DNA of 26,102 bases from Pseudomonadota bacterium. GTDB taxonomy: Bacteria; Pseudomonadota; Gammaproteobacteria; Xanthomonadales; Xanthomonadaceae. The position numbers and the translations under genes are program-made. The notes beneath the pieces are model-generated. The model saw only the letters and a list, made by a program, of their open reading frames with translations. It did not search any database and was not told where the DNA came from. This document shows, one piece after another, positions 23,197 to 26,102 of this stretch (within the stretch, counting starts at the first letter, position 1; every line of letters begins with the position of its first letter). The stretch covers positions 1 through 26,102 of the forward strand of contig JAEWFT010000001.1 of NCBI GenBank assembly GCA_023388715.1. Direction: 5' to 3'.

Positions 23197-24113
23197 CGGT
23201 ACAGGTCCAGGTACGGGTTCTCTTCGCCACTGCCGGGCGGACGCAGGGTATAGCGCTTGTAGGTCCACTGGTATTGCCCGAAGTCACGGCGGGCGATCGC
23301 CTCGATCACGGCATTGAGCGCCGCCACCGCGCGCGCCGGATCGGCATCGGCCACCGCCTCCGGCGCATCGGTGACATGGATCGCGTAGCGCGGCGCGCCC
23401 GCACCGGGCAGGCGCTCGCACCAGCACAGCAGCACTCGCGCGCCGCTGCGGTGCGCGAGCCGGCCGAGCAGGGTCATGGTCAGCGCCTGCTTGCCGAAGA
23501 ACGGCGCGAACTCGCCCTCGCCGGCCTTTGGCTGCTGGTCGGGCAGGATGCCAACCACGCCGCCGCGCTGCAGGCGCTTGAGCAGGGTGCGCACACCCGC
23601 CGCTTCCGCCCGCACCTGCTCCACCTGGCCGCCGGCGTTGGCGCGCACGCGGCGCAGGAAGGCTTCGCCGATCGCCGACTCCGGCGGCCGGTAGAGGATC
23701 GCCAGCGGTGTCTTGGCCGCCAGCCACTGGTTCAGCAGCTCCCAGTTGCCCATGTGCGGCGCGGCGACGATCAGCCCGCGATCCCCGGCCAGCGCGGCAT
23801 CGAACAGTGCCTCGCCGTGCACCTCGGCGATGTCGGCGAGGTTGCGCGCCGCCGGGCGCGTCCACAGGCGCAGGGTCTCCAGCGCCTGCCGCGCGGTGGT
23901 GCGAAGGATGCGGACCAGCAGCGCCTCGCGGGCGGTCGGGTCCAGATCCGGACGGATCAGCTCGAGATTGCGCCGCGCCACCCGCGCCTCACGGGCATCG
24001 CGCGCGATCCACAGCCGCGCCATGCCATCAGCAATGGCCCGCAGCAGCGGCCATGGCAGCCGGGCCACGGCCCAGGCCAGCACGTACAGCAGGTGGGCGG
24101 CGAAGGTGCTCAT
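23193..24113 (-). CDS. LpxL/HtrB-type lipid A late acyltransferase
   Basis: The protein has 306 residues and an N-terminal membrane segment ('LLYVLAWAVARLPWPLL'). The acyltransferase motif is His-x4-Glu, 'APHMGNWE' (His120, Glu125), followed by 'LYRPPESAIGEAFL', 'GILPDQQPKAGEG' and 'QYQWTYKRY', the pattern of the LpxL/LpxM/HtrB family that adds secondary acyl chains to lipid A at the inner membrane. The exact substrate (LpxL or LpxM type) is not decidable, so no symbol is given. It begins at ATG 24113 with TAGACT 7 bases upstream and no Shine-Dalgarno. It is the first gene of a four-gene operon with two PH-domain genes and galE. Confidence 0.91.
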   Translation of the reverse strand: MSTFAAHLLYVLAWAVARLPWPLLRAIADGMARLWIARDAREARVARRNLELIRPDLDPTAREALLVRILRTTARQALETLRLWTRPAARNLADIAEVHGEALFDAALAGDRGLIVAAPHMGNWELLNQWLAAKTPLAILYRPPESAIGEAFLRRVRANAGGQVEQVRAEAAGVRTLLKRLQRGGVVGILPDQQPKAGEGEFAPFFGKQALTMTLLGRLAHRSGARVLLCWCERLPGAGAPRYAIHVTDAPEAVADADPARAVAALNAVIEAIARRDFGQYQWTYKRYTLRPPGSGEENPYLDLYR

Positions 24114-24120
24114 CCCGTTC

Positions 24121-24126
24121 AGTCTA
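24121..24126 (-). promoter_or_regulatory. -10-like element of the lpxL-type gene, leaderless arrangement
   Basis: On the minus strand TAGACT is followed by GAACGGG and ATG (24113). The hexamer and distance match the GT4 promoter exactly. Confidence 0.5.
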
Positions 24127-24140
24127 GCCGGCGCATTGGG

Positions 24141-24146
24141 TAGGCT
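24141..24146 (+). promoter_or_regulatory. -10-like element of dtd, leaderless arrangement
   Basis: TAGGCT is followed by TGCGCG and ATG (24153). A poor -35-like TTCAGT lies 17 bases upstream. There is no Shine-Dalgarno. Confidence 0.5.
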
Positions 24147-24152
24147 TGCGCG

Positions 24153-24593
24153 ATGCTTGCCCTCATCCAGCGCGTGACCGCCGCCTCCGTGTCCGTGGAC
24201 GACGCCGTGGTCGGTGCCATCGGCCCCGGCCTGCTGGCGCTGGTGGCGGTGGAGCCGGGCGACGACGAAGCCAAGTTCCGCCGCATGGCCGAGCGCCTGC
24301 TGGGCTACCGCGTGTTCGGGGACGATGCCGGCCGCATGAACCGCTCGCTGGCCGATACCGGCGGCGGCCTGCTGCTGGTCAGCCAGTTCACCCTCGCCGC
24401 CGACACGCGCAGCGGCATGCGCCCGAGCTTCACCACCGCGGCGCCGCCCGCCGACGCCGAACGCGGGTTCGAGCGGCTGGTGGCGATCTGCCGTGAATCG
24501 CACCCGCCGGGGGTGGAAACCGGCCGCTTCGGCGCCCATATGGTGGTCAGCCTGGTCAATGACGGGCCGGTGACCTTCCTGCTGCGGCCCTGA
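24153..24593 (+). CDS. dtd: D-aminoacyl-tRNA deacylase
   Basis: DTD removes D-amino acids and glycine mischarged on tRNAs in the cytoplasm. The 146-residue protein has the family length and both signatures: 'SQFTLAADTRSGMRPSF' (from Ser77, Gln78) and 'NDGPVTF' with the Gly138-Pro139 cross-subunit motif that selects chirality. It begins 'MLALIQRVTAASVSVDD', the conserved start. It is divergent from lpxL with only 39 bases between the two start codons, and its own start appears leaderless. rpoD follows after 116 bases with a separate promoter. Confidence 0.96.
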   Translation: MLALIQRVTAASVSVDDAVVGAIGPGLLALVAVEPGDDEAKFRRMAERLLGYRVFGDDAGRMNRSLADTGGGLLLVSQFTLAADTRSGMRPSFTTAAPPADAERGFERLVAICRESHPPGVETGRFGAHMVVSLVNDGPVTFLLRP

Positions 24594-24653
24594 CGCCGCC
24601 GGGACCGGGCCACCGTTCAGCCAAACCGCCGGGCGAAACCCCAGGCAGCGCGG

Positions 24654-24659
24654 TATAAT
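24654..24659 (+). promoter_or_regulatory. rpoD: Consensus -10 element of rpoD
   Basis: TATAAT is a perfect sigma-70 -10 hexamer, the only such one I noticed in the window. It predicts a leader of about 44 bases for rpoD. No matching -35 is seen at 17 bases, which is unusual for such a strong -10. Confidence 0.6.
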
Positions 24660-24709
24660 GCTTGGTTCTTTCGCGTCGTCCAGACGCCCACCCACACGGT
24701 GCCCGATCC

Positions 24710-26102
<1,393 letters not shown>

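Noticed and set aside
20312..23317. Open frame of about 1000 codons on the plus strand opposite galE and the PH-domain genes
   Set aside because: Antisense shadow of high-GC coding sequence: low-complexity Gln/His/Arg-rich translation, no motifs. The minus-strand genes have clear family signatures and coupled starts.

Overview
The window is 26.1 kb of very GC-rich (roughly 70%), densely packed bacterial chromosome. Gene content and order (smg-topA-tsaC, dprA and a LysM protein divergent from def-fmt-rsmB, dtd next to rpoD) and the protein sequences fit a gammaproteobacterium of the Xanthomonadaceae (Lysobacter/Luteimonas/Thermomonas-like). That assignment is an inference from family resemblance. 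I see no insertion sequence, prophage, CRISPR array, tRNA or rRNA. Almost every base is in a gene and no gap exceeds about 150 bases.

Layout. (1) 1-5868: the 3' end of a DUF3106 protein; a DUF3667 zinc-ribbon membrane protein facing it; a MATE exporter; the 67-kDa-type signal peptide peptidase SppA; and a tropinone-reductase-like SDR enzyme. (2) 5856-13580, all minus strand: LysM protein, dprA, smg, topA, tsaC and two overlapping, duplicated DUF4124 secreted proteins. A strong terminator-like hairpin separates the LysM gene from dprA, and a second hairpin lies in the topA leader. (3) 13735-18156, plus strand: def, fmt, rsmB and an ArnT/PMT-type membrane glycosyltransferase; the last three are joined by 4-base stop/start overlaps. 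(4) 18160-24113: an envelope-sugar/lipid section with a WaaE-like GT2, a GT4, galE, two bacterial PH-domain membrane proteins (YdbS/YdbT type) and an LpxL-type acyltransferase. The last four form a minus-strand operon starting at lpxL. (5) 24153-26102: dtd, then rpoD, cut by the window end.

How the genes work together. Three housekeeping themes are present: initiator-tRNA formylation and deformylation with rRNA/tRNA quality (def, fmt, rsmB, tsaC, dtd), DNA topology and uptake (topA, dprA, smg), and core transcription (rpoD). Between them sits a set of enzymes whose combined biochemistry (UDP-sugar epimerisation, three glycosyltransferases, lipid acylation, membrane PH proteins) points to building or remodelling lipopolysaccharide or another surface glycolipid.

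The most notable regulatory signal is a repeated arrangement in which a TANNNT -10-like hexamer lies 6-7 bases before a start codon with no Shine-Dalgarno sequence. It occurs at both starts of the GT2/GT4 divergent pair and of the lpxL/dtd divergent pair, at an in-frame GTG upstream of def, and at a small leader frame before sppA. This suggests widespread leaderless transcripts. I found no clear evidence of a wholly novel system. The best candidates for new biology are these leaderless divergent promoters, the duplicated DUF4124 cysteine-module proteins, and the lpxL/PH/PH/galE operon.
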